Made by a program: the position numbers and the translations under genes. A stretch of DNA of 64,000 bases from JAAFIP01 sp963775085 (GTDB lineage Bacteria; Pseudomonadota; Gammaproteobacteria; Burkholderiales; Burkholderiaceae_C), in NCBI GenBank assembly GCA_963775085.1, contig CAVZHO010000006.1:62001-126000 (forward strand), read 5' to 3'. How positions within the stretch are numbered: the first letter of the stretch is position 1; the number at the start of each line of letters is the position of its first letter. The notes beneath the pieces were generated by a model that had not been told where the DNA came from, did not search any database, and saw nothing but the letters and a program-made list of their open reading frames with translations. Shown piece after piece: positions 33,736 through 43,211 of this stretch.

Positions 33736-34698
33736 TTACTCCAACACCACGCGCGGGAAATAAAACGACACCACCCAGTTGGGCACATCCACAATCGAGC
33801 TGATGCGCAGGTCGGCGCAGACGCTGCACAACATATAGGCATCGATGGGCGAGTAGCCAAAGCGTTTGCACAGCAGCTCGACCATGTCGGACACGGCGGC
33901 GCGGGCACCGGCCATCAGGTCGGGGCCGATGCCGGTGGTGACCTCGTAGCCTTTGGTGTCAAAGTGGTTGCTGACCGGGCCGGGGGTGGTGTAGCGCGGG
34001 CCTTTGAGCCGGGCACCTTTGATGAGTTCGAACTTAAGGGCCACGTCAATCGGGCTTTCGATGGCGGTGCCGCAGACCTCACCATCGCCTTGCACGGCAT
34101 GGGTGTCGCCCACCGAGAAAATCGCGCCCTTCACTTCAACGGGCAGATACAGCTCTACCCCTTCACCAATGTCGCGGATATCCATATTGCCCCCCACGTT
34201 GCGCGGCGGGATGATGCTGTGCAGGCCGGGCGCGGCGGGCGCGTTGCCAATCGTGCCGCACATGGGGCGCAGCGGCACGCGGCCTCCGGGCCCGTACATG
34301 ACGCTTTTGTCACCCACCGGGTCGTAGTTCCAGTGGTGCAAATGCGCGTCGGGAAACTGGTCGGTCAGCAGGCCAAAGCCGGGGATGTTGCCCGTCCAGC
34401 CCCAGCCGCTGGGCTTGAACGACAATACAGTGACCTTGAGCGCGTCGCCCGGCTCGGCACCGTCGATATACACGGGTCCCGTCACGGGATTGACGCGGCC
34501 CAGGTCGAGTTTTTTCAGATCGTCCGCGTTGGAGTGGCGATTGAGCTGGCCCGATGAGGCGTCCAGGGTTTCAAACTGCACGCTCTCGCCGGGCGCGAGA
34601 TGGATGCGCGGCGCGAAGGCGTTATTCCAGCCGTGATGAATGTGCTCACGGTGGATGGTGTGTTGGTGGTGAACGTGGGGATGGCTATGGGCGCTCAT
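33736..34698 (-). CDS. Acetamidase/formamidase family protein
   Basis: The 320-residue protein has a histidine-rich start (MSAHSHPHVHHQHTIHREHI) and family segments such as GPVYIDGAEPGDALKVTVLS, GVELYLPVEVKGAIFSVGDT and HAVQGDGEVCGTAIE. It hydrolyses short amides such as formamide or acetamide, releasing ammonia, by family. The His-rich leader may bind metal. It is followed on the same strand, upstream, by an SDR. Confidence 0.88.
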   Translation of the reverse strand: MSAHSHPHVHHQHTIHREHIHHGWNNAFAPRIHLAPGESVQFETLDASSGQLNRHSNADDLKKLDLGRVNPVTGPVYIDGAEPGDALKVTVLSFKPSGWGWTGNIPGFGLLTDQFPDAHLHHWNYDPVGDKSVMYGPGGRVPLRPMCGTIGNAPAAPGLHSIIPPRNVGGNMDIRDIGEGVELYLPVEVKGAIFSVGDTHAVQGDGEVCGTAIESPIDVALKFELIKGARLKGPRYTTPGPVSNHFDTKGYEVTTGIGPDLMAGARAAVSDMVELLCKRFGYSPIDAYMLCSVCADLRISSIVDVPNWVVSFYFPRVVLE

Positions 34699-34707
34699 AC
34701 ATTGCCC

Positions 34708-35463
34708 CTATACCGCGACGGTCAGTGCACCGTCGATCACCAGATTGGTGCCCGATATCCGGCTGGCGACCGGGCTGGACAAAAACACCACACCACTGGC
34801 CACCTCTTCGGCCGTGCCAAACTTGCCCGTGGGGTTGACCTTGAGCGTAGAGGCATATAAATCAGGCACATTTTTTTCAATATTCTGCCAAATACCGCCA
34901 TCAAAATAGGTATTGCCCGGAGACACGCAGTTGACGCGGATGCCTTTGCCCACCAGCTGCCTACTCAGGCCCTTGGCGTAGTGGATCAGTGCGGCCTTCA
35001 TCGCGCCATACGAGCCCGCCGCAAAGTCCACCTCAAAACCCGACACGCTGGAGATCAGCACGATCGAGGCACACTTGGATTTCTCCAGAAAGGGCAGTGC
35101 TGCCTCGACGGCATTCACGGTGTGCATCATGTCGGTGCGAAATGATTTCTCCCAAGTCTCGGCCGAATTGCCCACGGCCAGCGCGCTCACATTGCAGACC
35201 AGGCTGTCTATGCCGCCCAGTTCCTTGCCCGTGGCGGTGATCCAGGCGGTTAATGCCGCGCCATCGGCCACATCCAGTGCGCTGCCCAGGGCCTTCACCC
35301 CTTTGGCCTTTAACGCGGCAACGGTGGCGGCTACCTCGCCCGCATTGCGCGCGCAGATCGAGACATCGGCCCCTTCTACTGCAAAGCCCATGGCCACTGC
35401 CCGCCCGATACCTTTGCTGCCGCCCGTAATCACGGCCCGCTTACCCTTTAGTGCTAGATCCAT
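34708..35463 (-). CDS. Short-chain dehydrogenase/reductase
   Basis: The 251-residue protein has the NAD(P) motif TGGSKGIGRAVAMGF and the catalytic Ser, Tyr and Lys in ISSVSGFEVDFAAGSYGAMK. The start MDLALKGKRAVITGG at 35463 is the family start; the upstream extension is unlikely. Substrate unknown. It may be translated with the formamidase-like gene, nine bases downstream. Confidence 0.9.
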   Translation of the reverse strand: MDLALKGKRAVITGGSKGIGRAVAMGFAVEGADVSICARNAGEVAATVAALKAKGVKALGSALDVADGAALTAWITATGKELGGIDSLVCNVSALAVGNSAETWEKSFRTDMMHTVNAVEAALPFLEKSKCASIVLISSVSGFEVDFAAGSYGAMKAALIHYAKGLSRQLVGKGIRVNCVSPGNTYFDGGIWQNIEKNVPDLYASTLKVNPTGKFGTAEEVASGVVFLSSPVASRISGTNLVIDGALTVAV

Positions 35464-35590
35464 GTGGTGTCTCCGGTTAAATGGACGAATAAACAATCAA
35501 TAATCGCGCACCAATGTATCTGCTAGCGGTGGATTGTGCAAGTGACAGCGTGACAGGTGCCGCCCCTGCACAACCATTTCCATTTTTTGC

Positions 35591-36727
35591 CTACGCCATC
35601 ACCCCCCGGTACCACTGGTGAAAATGCTCCATCCCATCTTCCATCGGCGTTTGGTAGGGGCCTGACTGGGTGTCGCCACGCGCCAGCAGGGCCTTGCGTC
35701 CGGCATCCATACGCAGGGCAATTTCGTCGTCTTCCACGCAGGTTTCCATGTAGGCGGCTTGCTGGGCTTCGATGAACTCGCGCTCAAACGCGGCGATTTC
35801 TTCGGGGTAGAAAAACTCCACCATGTTCAGCGTCTTTTGCGGGCCTTGGGGGAACAGTGTCGAGACAACTAAAACATGCGGGTACCACTCGACCATGATG
35901 TTGGGGTAGAAGGTCAGCCAGATCGCGCCGTGCTTGGGCGGCTCGCCACCCCGGTAGTTCAGCACTGCGTCGTGCCAGCGCTGGTATACCTCGGTGCCGG
36001 GCTTGCCCAGCTTGTCGGCCACACCCACGGTTTGTACGCTGTATTTGGGGCTGAGTTGCCAATGCAGGTCGTGTGTGGCGACAAATTGGCCCAGGCCCGG
36101 GTGGAAGGGGCCGACGTGGTAGTCCTCCAGGTAGACCTCGATAAAGCTCTTCCAGTTGTAGTCGCACTGGTGCAGGTGGGCACGGTCAAACACGTAGCCG
36201 TCAAAGTTCAGCTCGGGGAGGGCCTGCATGCCGGCCAGGTCGGTGTTGACATCGGTGTGCGGTGCATCAAACAACAGGCCGTTCCAGTTTTGCATGGCGT
36301 AGTTGGGCAGGTGCAAACATGGGTCTTGCGGGAAATGCGGCGCGCCGATCAGGCTGCCGGTGGGTAGCTTGCCGCTGGTGTCATACGTCCAGCGGTGCAG
36401 CGGGCAAATGATGTTGCCGCCCGCCGCCGGGTCCATACGCCCCCGGCCTTTGAGCATCAGCGCCTGGCGATGCCGGCACACATTGGATATCAGCTCAATG
36501 CCCTTGGGCGTATGCACCAGCACGCGGCCCTCGCCCTCTTGCGGCAGGGTATGGTACTGGCCGACGTTGGGCACCGACAACTGGTGGCCCACATAGCGCG
36601 GGCTGCGGGCAAAGATGCGCTGGTGCTCGGCGGCGTAGGTGGCCGTATCAAAATAGTCGGCCACGGGCAGGGGGCTGTGGACGAGGGCGCTAGCGGCCAA
36701 ACGTGGTTGAAGACTTAAATCAGTCAT
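35591..36727 (-). CDS. Rieske-type aromatic ring-hydroxylating oxygenase alpha subunit
   Basis: This 378-residue protein has a Rieske [2Fe-2S] site with C84-R-H86 and C108-P-L-H111 and the mononuclear iron site ED(202)YH(204)VGPFH(209). The bridging aspartate lies in the same segment. It would be the oxygenase component that opens or demethylates an aromatic or quaternary amine substrate. No ferredoxin reductase is next to it, so it needs a partner from elsewhere. The gene is divergent from xseB. Confidence 0.88.
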   Translation of the reverse strand: MTDLSLQPRLAASALVHSPLPVADYFDTATYAAEHQRIFARSPRYVGHQLSVPNVGQYHTLPQEGEGRVLVHTPKGIELISNVCRHRQALMLKGRGRMDPAAGGNIICPLHRWTYDTSGKLPTGSLIGAPHFPQDPCLHLPNYAMQNWNGLLFDAPHTDVNTDLAGMQALPELNFDGYVFDRAHLHQCDYNWKSFIEVYLEDYHVGPFHPGLGQFVATHDLHWQLSPKYSVQTVGVADKLGKPGTEVYQRWHDAVLNYRGGEPPKHGAIWLTFYPNIMVEWYPHVLVVSTLFPQGPQKTLNMVEFFYPEEIAAFEREFIEAQQAAYMETCVEDDEIALRMDAGRKALLARGDTQSGPYQTPMEDGMEHFHQWYRGVMA

Positions 36728-36825
36728 GCGAGACCCAAGACCTTTGTGACTTACTCCCTACCAAGCATGGTGTTGGAGCGATATTTACCTAAGGACACGA
36801 TTTTACCCGCCTACAATTGTGCGTT

Positions 36826-37077
36826 ATGCCTAAATCCCCTGCAACCCCCGCCGTACCGTCCAACTTATCCTACGAAACCGCCCTGCAAGAGCTGGAGGCC
36901 CTGGTAGCGCGCGTCGAGTCCGGCCAACTGCCGCTGGACGACCTGTTGGCGGGTTACCAGCGCGGGGCCCAGTTGCTGCGCATTTGCCGTGACAAGCTGC
37001 AAGCGGTGGAACAACAGATCAAGGTGCTGGACGGCAAGACCGATGCCCTGGATACCAAACCCTGGGCGCAAGAATGA
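36826..37077 (+). CDS. xseB: Exodeoxyribonuclease VII small subunit
   Basis: The 83-residue protein contains SYETALQELEALVARVESGQ and LDDLLAGYQRGAQLLRICRD, the standard XseB helical hairpin. It works with XseA to degrade single-stranded DNA. ATG 36826 is preferred over TTG 36817. Its stop overlaps the ispA start in ATGA, as commonly seen in betaproteobacteria. Confidence 0.93.
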   Translation: MPKSPATPAVPSNLSYETALQELEALVARVESGQLPLDDLLAGYQRGAQLLRICRDKLQAVEQQIKVLDGKTDALDTKPWAQE

Positions 37078-38027
37078 GTGGACAGGTTTTGGTCAGAGCG
37101 CAACCCATGACAGCGTTGGATTTTTCGGCCTGGAGCCAGCAGCATTTGGCCCAGGTAGAGGCCGCATTGACGCTGTGGGTGCCCGCCCAGGCGCCGGCCG
37201 ATCTGGGCGATGCCATGCGCTACGCCGTGCTGGATGGTGGCAAGCGCTTGCGCCCCCTGCTGGTCATGGCCGCCAGTGAGGCCGTTACTGAGGCCACAAG
37301 CCAGGCTGCGCTGCACGCACTCACTTACCCCGCTGCCTTGCGTGCCGCCTGCGCGGTCGAGCTGATCCACGCCTACAGCCTGGTGCACGACGACATGCCC
37401 TGCATGGACAACGACATCCTGCGCCGTGGCAAGCCCACGGTACACGTCAAGTTTGGCCAGGCCCGTGCCCTGTTGGCGGGCGACGCGCTGCAAGCGCTGG
37501 CCTTTGAACTACTCACCCCCTTGGACGGCAGTGTCGCCCCCGCCACCCAGGCCCGTCTGTGCGCCCTGCTGGCGCGCGCGGCGGGTGAGGCCGGTATGGC
37601 CGGGGGCCAGGCGATTGACCTGGCCAGCGTGGGCCTGCAACTGACCGAAGAGCAACTGCGCCATATGCACCGTCTGAAAACCGGTGCGCTGTTGCAAGCC
37701 AGCGTGGTGATGGGCGCAGCCTGCGGCAGCTGCACAGCCGTGCAGCTCAAGGCCTTGAGCGATTACGGCGCAGCCATCGGTCTGGCCTTTCAGGTGGTGG
37801 ACGATATTCTGGATGTGACGGCCGACTCCGCCACATTGGGTAAAACGGCGGGCAAAGATGCCGACAGCGACAAACCCACCTACGTATCCCTCATGGGCCT
37901 GGAGCGTGCAGGCCAGTATGCGCAAACACTGTACGCCGAGGCCCTGGCCGCGCTGCACGCCAGTGGCTTAGCGGATACCCGCGCCCTGCACGCACTGGCC
38001 GATATGGTGGTGCAACGCAATTTTTAA
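37074..38027 (+). CDS. ispA: Farnesyl diphosphate synthase (polyprenyl synthetase)
   Basis: The 317-residue protein has the two aspartate-rich motifs, DDMPCMDND starting at 106 and DDILD at 243-247, and GGKRLRPLL at about 55. It condenses isopentenyl diphosphate with dimethylallyl and geranyl diphosphates. Its gene sits between xseB and dxs, the classic isoprenoid order. The ATGA overlap with xseB supports the chosen start; an internal ATG at 37107 is possible. Confidence 0.93.
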   Translation: MSGQVLVRAQPMTALDFSAWSQQHLAQVEAALTLWVPAQAPADLGDAMRYAVLDGGKRLRPLLVMAASEAVTEATSQAALHALTYPAALRAACAVELIHAYSLVHDDMPCMDNDILRRGKPTVHVKFGQARALLAGDALQALAFELLTPLDGSVAPATQARLCALLARAAGEAGMAGGQAIDLASVGLQLTEEQLRHMHRLKTGALLQASVVMGAACGSCTAVQLKALSDYGAAIGLAFQVVDDILDVTADSATLGKTAGKDADSDKPTYVSLMGLERAGQYAQTLYAEALAALHASGLADTRALHALADMVVQRNF

Positions 38028-38049
38028 CTCCAAAATCAGAATAAATGGG

Positions 38050-38106
38050 TGTTTTATGCCAGTAGTCCTTGTCAATAGGACGTAAGCAGCTATAAAATAC
38101 ATAGCG
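38050..38106 (+). repeat. Short dispersed repeat SR, copy between ispA and dxs
   Basis: GCCAGTAGTCCTTGTCAATA then GGACGTAAGCAGCTATAAAA, plus orientation, almost the consensus. It splits the ispA-dxs operon. Confidence 0.8.
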
Positions 38107-38152
38107 TTTAAACTTCTTCCCTGAACTCTCCTACCATTCAAACCGCCCCCGC

Positions 38153-40018
38153 ATGACGCTTTTGACCACCATCAACTCCCCCGCCGAGCTGCGCGCGTTG
38201 CCGCGCAGCCAGCTCAAGGCCCTGGCTACCCAATTGCGCGAGTATGTGCTGCAATCGGTCTCGCAAACCGGCGGGCACTTAAGCTCCAACTTGGGTACGG
38301 TCGAGCTCACCGTAGCGCTGCACTATGTGTTTAACACCCCACACGATCGCCTGGTGTGGGACGTGGGCCACCAAACCTATCCGCACAAAATATTGACCGG
38401 GCGGCGTGACCAGATGCACACCCTGCGCCAGATCGACGGTATCAGCGGCTTTCCGCGCCGCGACGAGAGCGAGTACGACAGCTTTGGCACGGCACACTCG
38501 TCCACCTCCATCTCGGCCGCCATCGGCATGGCCATCGGCGCACGCACCAAGGGCGAGAGCCGCCACAGCATCGCGGTGATTGGCGACGGTGCCATGACGG
38601 CCGGTATGGCCTTTGAAGCGCTCAATAACGGTGGCGTACAACATGACCTGCCGCTGCTGGTCGTGCTCAACGATAACGATATGAGCATCAGCCCGCCCGT
38701 GGGTGCACTCAACCGCTACCTGGCGCAGCTGATGAGTGGGCAGTTTTACTCGGCGGCCAAGCATGTGGGCAAAACGGTGCTCAAGGTGGCACCCCCGCTG
38801 TTTGAGCTGGCCAAGCGCATTGAAGAGCAGGCCAAGGGCATGGTGGTGCCCGCCACGCTGTTTGAAAAATTTGGTTTTAACTACATCGGCCCCATCGACG
38901 GCCATGACCTGGACTCGCTGATCCCCACGTTGGAGAACGTGAAAGCCCTGATGCTGGCTGGCGACGGCCCGCAGTTTTTGCATGTAGTCACCAAAAAAGG
39001 TCAAGGCTACAAGCTGGCCGAGGCCGACCCCGTGGCCTACCACGGCCCCGGCAAATTTGACCCAATGGTAGGCCTGGTGAAGGCCACCACGCCCGCTAAA
39101 CAAAGCTTCACCCAGGTGTTTGGCAACTGGCTGTGCGACATGGCAGCGCAAGACGAGCGCCTGGTGGCCATCACCCCCGCCATGCGCGAGGGCTCGGGCC
39201 TGGTGGAGTTTGAAAAGCGCTTTCCCCAGCGCTACCACGATGTAGGCATTGCCGAGCAGCATGCCGTCACCTTTGCCGCTGGCCTGGCCTGCGAGGGCCT
39301 CAAGCCCGTGCTGGCCATCTACAGCACCTTCTTGCAGCGCGGCTATGACCAGCTCATCCACGATGTGGCCATCCAAAACCTGCCCGTCGTCTTTGCCCTG
39401 GACCGCGCCGGCCTGGTGGGTGCCGACGGTGCCACCCATGCGGGCGCGTATGACATTGCCTATCTGCGCTGCATTCCCAACCTCAGCGTGGCCTGCCCGG
39501 CTGACGAGGCCGAGTGCCGTGCACTGCTGACCACCGCCTTCCAGCAAAACCATAGCGTGGCCGTGCGCTACCCGCGCGGCGCGGGCGCGGGTGTGGCGTG
39601 CGGCAGCGACCTGACGCCCCTGCCGTTTGGCAAGGGCGAGGTGCGCCGCATGTCCATGGCTAAAAAAGTCGCTATCCTGAGCTTTGGCACCCTGCTGTAC
39701 CCTGCGCTGCAAGCGGCTGACAAATTGGATGCCACGGTAGTCAACATGCGCTGGGCCAAGCCGCTGGACATCGAACTGCTCAAAGAGATCGCCTCCACCC
39801 ACGGGTGCCTGGTGACATTGGAAGAGGGCTGCCTGATGGGCGGCGCAGGCTCGGCCGTACTGGAGGCCTTGCAAACCCTGCGCATCCTCAAACCCGTGCT
39901 GCAGCTGGGCCTGCCTGACACCTTCATAGAGCATGGTGACCCGGCCAAGCTACTGGCCCTGCAGGGGCTGGACGCAGCGGGCATTGAAGCCGCCATCCAC
40001 CAGCGTTTTGCGCCATAG
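38153..40018 (+). CDS. dxs: 1-deoxy-D-xylulose-5-phosphate synthase
   Basis: This 621-residue thiamine-diphosphate enzyme has the ThDP motif GDGAMTAGMAFEALNN and the catalytic glutamate in DVGIAEQHAVTFAAGLA. It makes 1-deoxyxylulose 5-phosphate from pyruvate and glyceraldehyde 3-phosphate, the first step of the MEP pathway that feeds ispA. Length and motifs are complete. Confidence 0.96.
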   Translation: MTLLTTINSPAELRALPRSQLKALATQLREYVLQSVSQTGGHLSSNLGTVELTVALHYVFNTPHDRLVWDVGHQTYPHKILTGRRDQMHTLRQIDGISGFPRRDESEYDSFGTAHSSTSISAAIGMAIGARTKGESRHSIAVIGDGAMTAGMAFEALNNGGVQHDLPLLVVLNDNDMSISPPVGALNRYLAQLMSGQFYSAAKHVGKTVLKVAPPLFELAKRIEEQAKGMVVPATLFEKFGFNYIGPIDGHDLDSLIPTLENVKALMLAGDGPQFLHVVTKKGQGYKLAEADPVAYHGPGKFDPMVGLVKATTPAKQSFTQVFGNWLCDMAAQDERLVAITPAMREGSGLVEFEKRFPQRYHDVGIAEQHAVTFAAGLACEGLKPVLAIYSTFLQRGYDQLIHDVAIQNLPVVFALDRAGLVGADGATHAGAYDIAYLRCIPNLSVACPADEAECRALLTTAFQQNHSVAVRYPRGAGAGVACGSDLTPLPFGKGEVRRMSMAKKVAILSFGTLLYPALQAADKLDATVVNMRWAKPLDIELLKEIASTHGCLVTLEEGCLMGGAGSAVLEALQTLRILKPVLQLGLPDTFIEHGDPAKLLALQGLDAAGIEAAIHQRFAP

Positions 40019-40188
40019 ACCGGCCTGTCCTGTCCTTTCGGGGTGTCGCAAGGGTAAACCCCCGGCAGTGGGTGTCATCGCGGTTTTTACAATCGGCGTT
40101 GACTAGAATGAGTCCTTGCCGGTTTGTAATTGCTGCAAATCGGTGAGCTGTTCAACCGGACTCGCTAGAGTTCATACGGAGTTAATTT

Positions 40189-41268
40189 ATGGATCGTCGT
40201 TCCCTCATTAAAAACGCTGGCATTGCCGGCGTGCTGGCCGCAGGTGTTGCACCTGCAGTGCATGCCCAAGCAGCCATTCGTTGGCGCCTGGCCTCCAGCT
40301 TCCCTAAATCACTGGACACCCTGTTCGGCGTGGCCGATGTGTTTGCCAAAAAACTGAGCGATTTGTCCGGCGGCAAGTTCGTCGTTACCACCCACGCTGC
40401 GGGCGAGCTGATGCCCGCATTCGGCGTGCTGGACGGCGTGTCCAACGGCACCGTGGAGATGGCCGGTACGGCACCGTACTACTTCTTTGGCAAAGACCCC
40501 TCCTACGCGCTGGACTGCGCGATTCCCTTTGGCCTGAACAGCCGCCAAATGACCGCCTGGATGTACGAAGGCAATGGCCTCAAGCTCACCCGCGAGATGT
40601 ACGCCAAAGTGGGTATCGTCAACTTCCCCATGGGCAACACGGGCGCGCAGATGGGCGGCTGGTACCGCAAGGAAATCAAGTCGCTGGCAGACCTGAAGGG
40701 TTTGAAGTTCCGCGTCGGCGGTTTTGGCGGCAAAGTCATTGAGCGTATCGGTGCGGTGCCACAAAACATCCCCGGTGGCGAAATCTACCAGGCCCTGGAA
40801 AAAGGCACCATTGACGCAGCGGAGTGGGTAGGACCCTACGACGATCTGAAGCTGGGCTTCAATAAAGTGGCACCCCACTACTATTACCCAGGTTGGTGGG
40901 AAGGCGGCCCACAGCTTTCGCTGTACGTCAACCAAAAAGCCTACGATGGTTTGTCTGCCGAGTACAAGGCCATGGTGGAAATGGCCTCAGCGTTCGCCCA
41001 CACCGACATGCAAGCCAAGTACGACGGCCGCAATGCCGCCGCACTCAAAACTCTGGTGTCCTCGGGTACCAAGCTGCACCCGTTCCCCAAGGACGTGATG
41101 GCCGCATCGTTCAAAGCGGCGATGGAGGTGTATGCGGAACTCAACGATACCAACCCCATGTGGAAGAAAATTTACGCGGACTACTCCACCTTCCGCCGCG
41201 ATTCCAACCTGTGGTTCCGCTTCTCCGAAGCCGCCTTCGACGACTTCATGCAATCGCAGAAGCTGTAA
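40189..41268 (+). CDS. TRAP transporter substrate-binding protein, TakP-like
   Basis: The 359-residue protein has a Tat-like leader (MDRRSLIKNAGIAGVLAAGV, ending in VHAQ) and the DctP fold with LKGLKFRVGGFGGKVIERIG and QALEKGTIDAAEWVGPYDD. It most resembles TakP-type binding proteins for 2-oxo acids. The matching DctQ and DctM genes lie downstream on the opposite strand. Confidence 0.9.
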   Translation: MDRRSLIKNAGIAGVLAAGVAPAVHAQAAIRWRLASSFPKSLDTLFGVADVFAKKLSDLSGGKFVVTTHAAGELMPAFGVLDGVSNGTVEMAGTAPYYFFGKDPSYALDCAIPFGLNSRQMTAWMYEGNGLKLTREMYAKVGIVNFPMGNTGAQMGGWYRKEIKSLADLKGLKFRVGGFGGKVIERIGAVPQNIPGGEIYQALEKGTIDAAEWVGPYDDLKLGFNKVAPHYYYPGWWEGGPQLSLYVNQKAYDGLSAEYKAMVEMASAFAHTDMQAKYDGRNAAALKTLVSSGTKLHPFPKDVMAASFKAAMEVYAELNDTNPMWKKIYADYSTFRRDSNLWFRFSEAAFDDFMQSQKL

Positions 41269-41308
41269 GCTGCCACAAGCCAGCATCATGCTGGCTTAAA
41301 GATGGCCC

Positions 41309-41341
41309 AAAGAAAAACCCCGCATTGCGGGGTTTTTCTTT
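41309..41341. terminator. Bidirectional intrinsic terminator
   Basis: AAAGAAAAACCCCGC-ATT-GCGGGGTTTTTCTTT forms a strong stem with T- or A-runs on both sides, so it works for the TakP-like gene and for the converging dctM. A second stem, AAGCCAGCAT/ATGCTGGCTT, lies just before it at 41277-41297. Confidence 0.9.
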
Positions 41342-41390
41342 GGCTGCGCAGGCTCTGCGGCGAAAGAGCGTGCCCAGATGACCTGCGGTT

Positions 41391-43211
41391 TTACTTTTTC
41401 TTCTGCTCGTCCTTCAAGGACTCCAGCAATCCCTTCATCGGATCTTCTTTGTCGTCAGCAGCTTTTGCACCGTCGGCAGCAGGCGCGGCAGACCCCGCAG
41501 CGGGCAGGCTGTTGTCTATGGTGGACTGGCGGCCACCCTTTTGCATTTGCTCCAGCGCCTTGTCCGCATCAATTTGCACCGTCTTCTCAATACCGCCCGT
41601 CACCAGCTGCGGGTAGGCAATCACTGCAGCGACCATGATGAGCTGCAAGATGATGAAGGCAATCGAGCCTTTGTAGATCTGGCTGGTCTGCACGGCGGGA
41701 ATGGTTTCGCCCGTGACGCGGTCCTTGTAGTCTTTTTTGGCCGCTACGCTGCGCAGATAAAACAACGCAAAACCAAACGGCGGCGTGAGAAACGAGGTTT
41801 GCAGGTTCATGGCGATCACCACGCCAAACCATATCAGGGTCATCTCAGGCGGTGTGCCAGCGGGCAGAAAGCCCGCCAAAATCTTCTCGGCAACCGGGGC
41901 CAGGATGGGGATGACGATAAAGGCGATCTCAAAGAAGTCGATAAAGCAGCCCAGGATAAAAATCAGGATGTTCACCACAATCAAAAAGCCCAACGCGCCA
42001 CCGGGCATGTCTTTGAACAAGTGCTCCACCCAGATGTGGCCATCGGCAGCGTTGAAGGTAAAGCTGAACACCGTGGAGCCGATCAGGATGAACAGCACAA
42101 AGATGGACAAACGTGTGGTGCTGTCCAGCGCCTGCATGAGCTGCTTCATTTTCAGCTTGCCACGCGCACCGGCCATGATCAAGGCACCCAGCGCGCCCAT
42201 GGCACCGCCTTCTGTCGGCGTGGCGACACCCAAAAAGATGGTGCCCAGCACCAGGAAAATCAGCACCAGAGGGGGTATCAGTACAAAGGTGACCTGCTCG
42301 GTCAGGCGCGACAGCAGGCCTACCTTGAGCCACTTGTTGAGCAGGGCCAGCGCCAGCGCCAGCAGCGAGGCGACAGTCATCGACATGATGACGATTTCAT
42401 CACCCGGTGCGGGCAAGGTGCGGCCAATCCACGGATTGATAATGTTCTCATGCACGCGCGACCAGGCATAGCCTGCAGCCGCACATATGAGTATCAAAGC
42501 GAGTAAAGATTTGTGCCCACTGGAACCGTTGGCCTCGCGGTAAATCCGTGCCTCGACCGGCAGCGCGGGCACCCAGTCGGGTTTGATAATGGCTACCGCC
42601 GCGATAAACGACAGATAGATGCCCACCAGAATCAGCCCCGGAATCAGTGCGCCCGAGTACATGTCACCCACCGAGCGGCCCAGCTGGTCGGCCAAAACGA
42701 TGAGTACCAGCGAGGGCGGAATGGCCTGCGCCAAGGTGCCCGATGCCGTAATGGTGCCCGTGGCAATGGTGCGGTTGTAGCCATAGCGCAGCATGATGGG
42801 CAGCGAGATCAGGCCCATGGAGATCACGGCAGCAGCCACCACCCCGGTAGTGGCGGCCAGCAGCGCCCCCACCAAAATCACCGCCACCGCCAGGCCGCCG
42901 CGCAGTGGGCCAAACACCTGGCCCACGGTTTCCAGTAAGTCCTCGGCCATCCCGGAGCGTTCCAGAATAATACCCATGAAGGTAAAAAATGGAATCGCCA
43001 GCAGCGTGTCGTTTTGCATGATGCCAAACACCCGCTGGGGCAGCGCCTGAAACAGGTTGCTGTTAAACAGCCCGGCTTCCATGCCGATAAAACCAAACAG
43101 CAGGCCCGTAGCCGCCAGGCCAAAGGCCACCGGAATGCCCGAGAGCAAAAAGACAAACAGGCCCGCGAACATCAGCGGGACAAATTGTTGTGCGATGAAT
43201 GAGGTTTCCAT
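41391..43211 (-). CDS. TRAP transporter large permease, extended type
   Basis: This 606-residue protein has the DctM fold but is about 180 residues longer than usual. Segments such as PPSLVLIVLADQLGRSVGDM and VGALLAATTGVVAAAVISMG are recognisable. An insertion near the middle and an alanine-rich tail (SLPAAGSAAPAADGAKAADD) account for the extra length, as in other TakP-associated permeases. It follows the DctQ gene directly. Confidence 0.9.
   Translation of the reverse strand: METSFIAQQFVPLMFAGLFVFLLSGIPVAFGLAATGLLFGFIGMEAGLFNSNLFQALPQRVFGIMQNDTLLAIPFFTFMGIILERSGMAEDLLETVGQVFGPLRGGLAVAVILVGALLAATTGVVAAAVISMGLISLPIMLRYGYNRTIATGTITASGTLAQAIPPSLVLIVLADQLGRSVGDMYSGALIPGLILVGIYLSFIAAVAIIKPDWVPALPVEARIYREANGSSGHKSLLALILICAAAGYAWSRVHENIINPWIGRTLPAPGDEIVIMSMTVASLLALALALLNKWLKVGLLSRLTEQVTFVLIPPLVLIFLVLGTIFLGVATPTEGGAMGALGALIMAGARGKLKMKQLMQALDSTTRLSIFVLFILIGSTVFSFTFNAADGHIWVEHLFKDMPGGALGFLIVVNILIFILGCFIDFFEIAFIVIPILAPVAEKILAGFLPAGTPPEMTLIWFGVVIAMNLQTSFLTPPFGFALFYLRSVAAKKDYKDRVTGETIPAVQTSQIYKGSIAFIILQLIMVAAVIAYPQLVTGGIEKTVQIDADKALEQMQKGGRQSTIDNSLPAAGSAAPAADGAKAADDKEDPMKGLLESLKDEQKKK

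Noticed and set aside
38279..39934. A 551-codon open frame on the minus strand
   Set aside because: It is the antisense shadow of dxs, which has full motifs and length on the plus strand. High GC keeps antisense frames open.
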